Shown here: piece by piece, positions 63,989-64,000 of the stretch
Position numbering within the stretch: the first letter of the stretch is position 1
How the letters are laid out: each line of letters opens with the position of its first letter
DNA from: Bacteroidota bacterium
GTDB taxonomy: Bacteria > Bacteroidota > Bacteroidia > Flavobacteriales > Flavobacteriaceae
Assembly (NCBI GenBank): GCA_023446155.1
Contig: JAEXIT010000003.1
Location: forward strand, 62,001 to 126,000
Length of the DNA: 64,000 nt
Direction: 5' to 3'
Translations under genes and position numbers: made by a program
The notes under the pieces: model-generated
Told to the model about the DNA's origin: nothing
Seen by the model: the letters and a program-made list of their open reading frames with translations, nothing else
The model's database searches: none

Positions 63989-64000
63989 GGGAATTTTTTA

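Noticed and set aside
1..64000. CRISPR array, prophage or insertion sequence
   Set aside because: No regularly spaced repeats, no phage structural genes and no transposase were found, apart from the recombinase fragment at the left edge.

Overview
The window comes from a chromosome of the Bacteroidetes, most likely a Flavobacteriaceae (Flavobacterium-like) species. The evidence is internal: promoters of the Bacteroidetes type (TTG about 19-22 bp upstream of TAnnTTTG), two proteins with C-terminal type IX secretion (T9SS) sorting domains, a GldI gliding-motility lipoprotein, a fused CcsB/CcsA cytochrome c maturation protein, a SusC-like carboxypeptidase-regulatory/beta-barrel receptor, and an ftsK-lolA-lptF/G-ribBA operon. 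Genes are dense with short spacers, and many transcription units end in perfect GC-rich hairpins followed by T-runs.

Layout. 1-540: the 3' end of a large serine recombinase gene runs head-on into a tRNA-Ser(UGA) gene, probably the border of an integrated element. 664-7344 (minus): tpx, dgkA, ftsK, lolA-like, lptF/G-like and ribBA, an envelope/division/riboflavin operon. 7505-8363 (plus): a Panacea-domain protein overlapping a two-TM membrane protein, a candidate toxin-antitoxin pair. 8.4-13.9 kb (minus): an effector-binding protein, a two-domain unknown, a CDF efflux protein, a Ca2+-type P-ATPase and a periplasmic hydrolase. 14.2-18.6 kb: a TetR regulator with a striking operator region, two SRPBCC proteins, two VOC proteins, a CPBP protease homologue and an AraC regulator. 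18.7-30.1 kb: an NTPase, a fused alpha-ketoacid dehydrogenase E1, a catalytically dead M1-peptidase-like domain fused to an outer-membrane barrel, a T9SS-exported endonuclease I, an outer-membrane receptor and an ArsC-like protein.

30.2-38.1 kb: CPBP protein plus MenE, DoxX, an active-looking M1 aminopeptidase, an acyl-CoA carboxylase beta subunit resembling methylcrotonyl-CoA carboxylase, and a DUF47/Pit phosphate transport pair. 38.1-41.4 kb: an NrnA-like DHH phosphoesterase followed by gldI and a cyclophilin-FKBP fusion lipoprotein. 41.5-44.3 kb (minus): CreD, a Coq4-motif protein, a winged-helix regulator and a six-TM protein. Two near-identical inverted-repeat sites precede the two transcription units of this cluster, so it looks like a small self-contained regulon. 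44.4-52.5 kb: small membrane and DUF1801 proteins, an outer-membrane protein, kdsA, a lipoprotein, a DUF4199 protein, a split YeeE/YedE sulfur transporter, clpS, prmA, a phosphate-selective-type porin and a nitronate monooxygenase. 52.6-64 kb: a large T9SS cargo protein, CcsBA, a tiny exported Lys/Glu-rich protein, an MFS transporter, a two-TM unknown, a secreted thioredoxin-fold protein and a phosphate-binding TIM-barrel protein.

Most of the window is ordinary flavobacterial core genome. The parts I consider most worth following up are the Panacea/membrane pair (7.5-8.4 kb), the Coq4-like/CreD regulon (41.5-44.3 kb), the phased repeats upstream of the TetR gene (14.1-14.2 kb) and the recombinase/tRNA junction at the left edge. 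No CRISPR array, rRNA, insertion sequence or prophage is visible.
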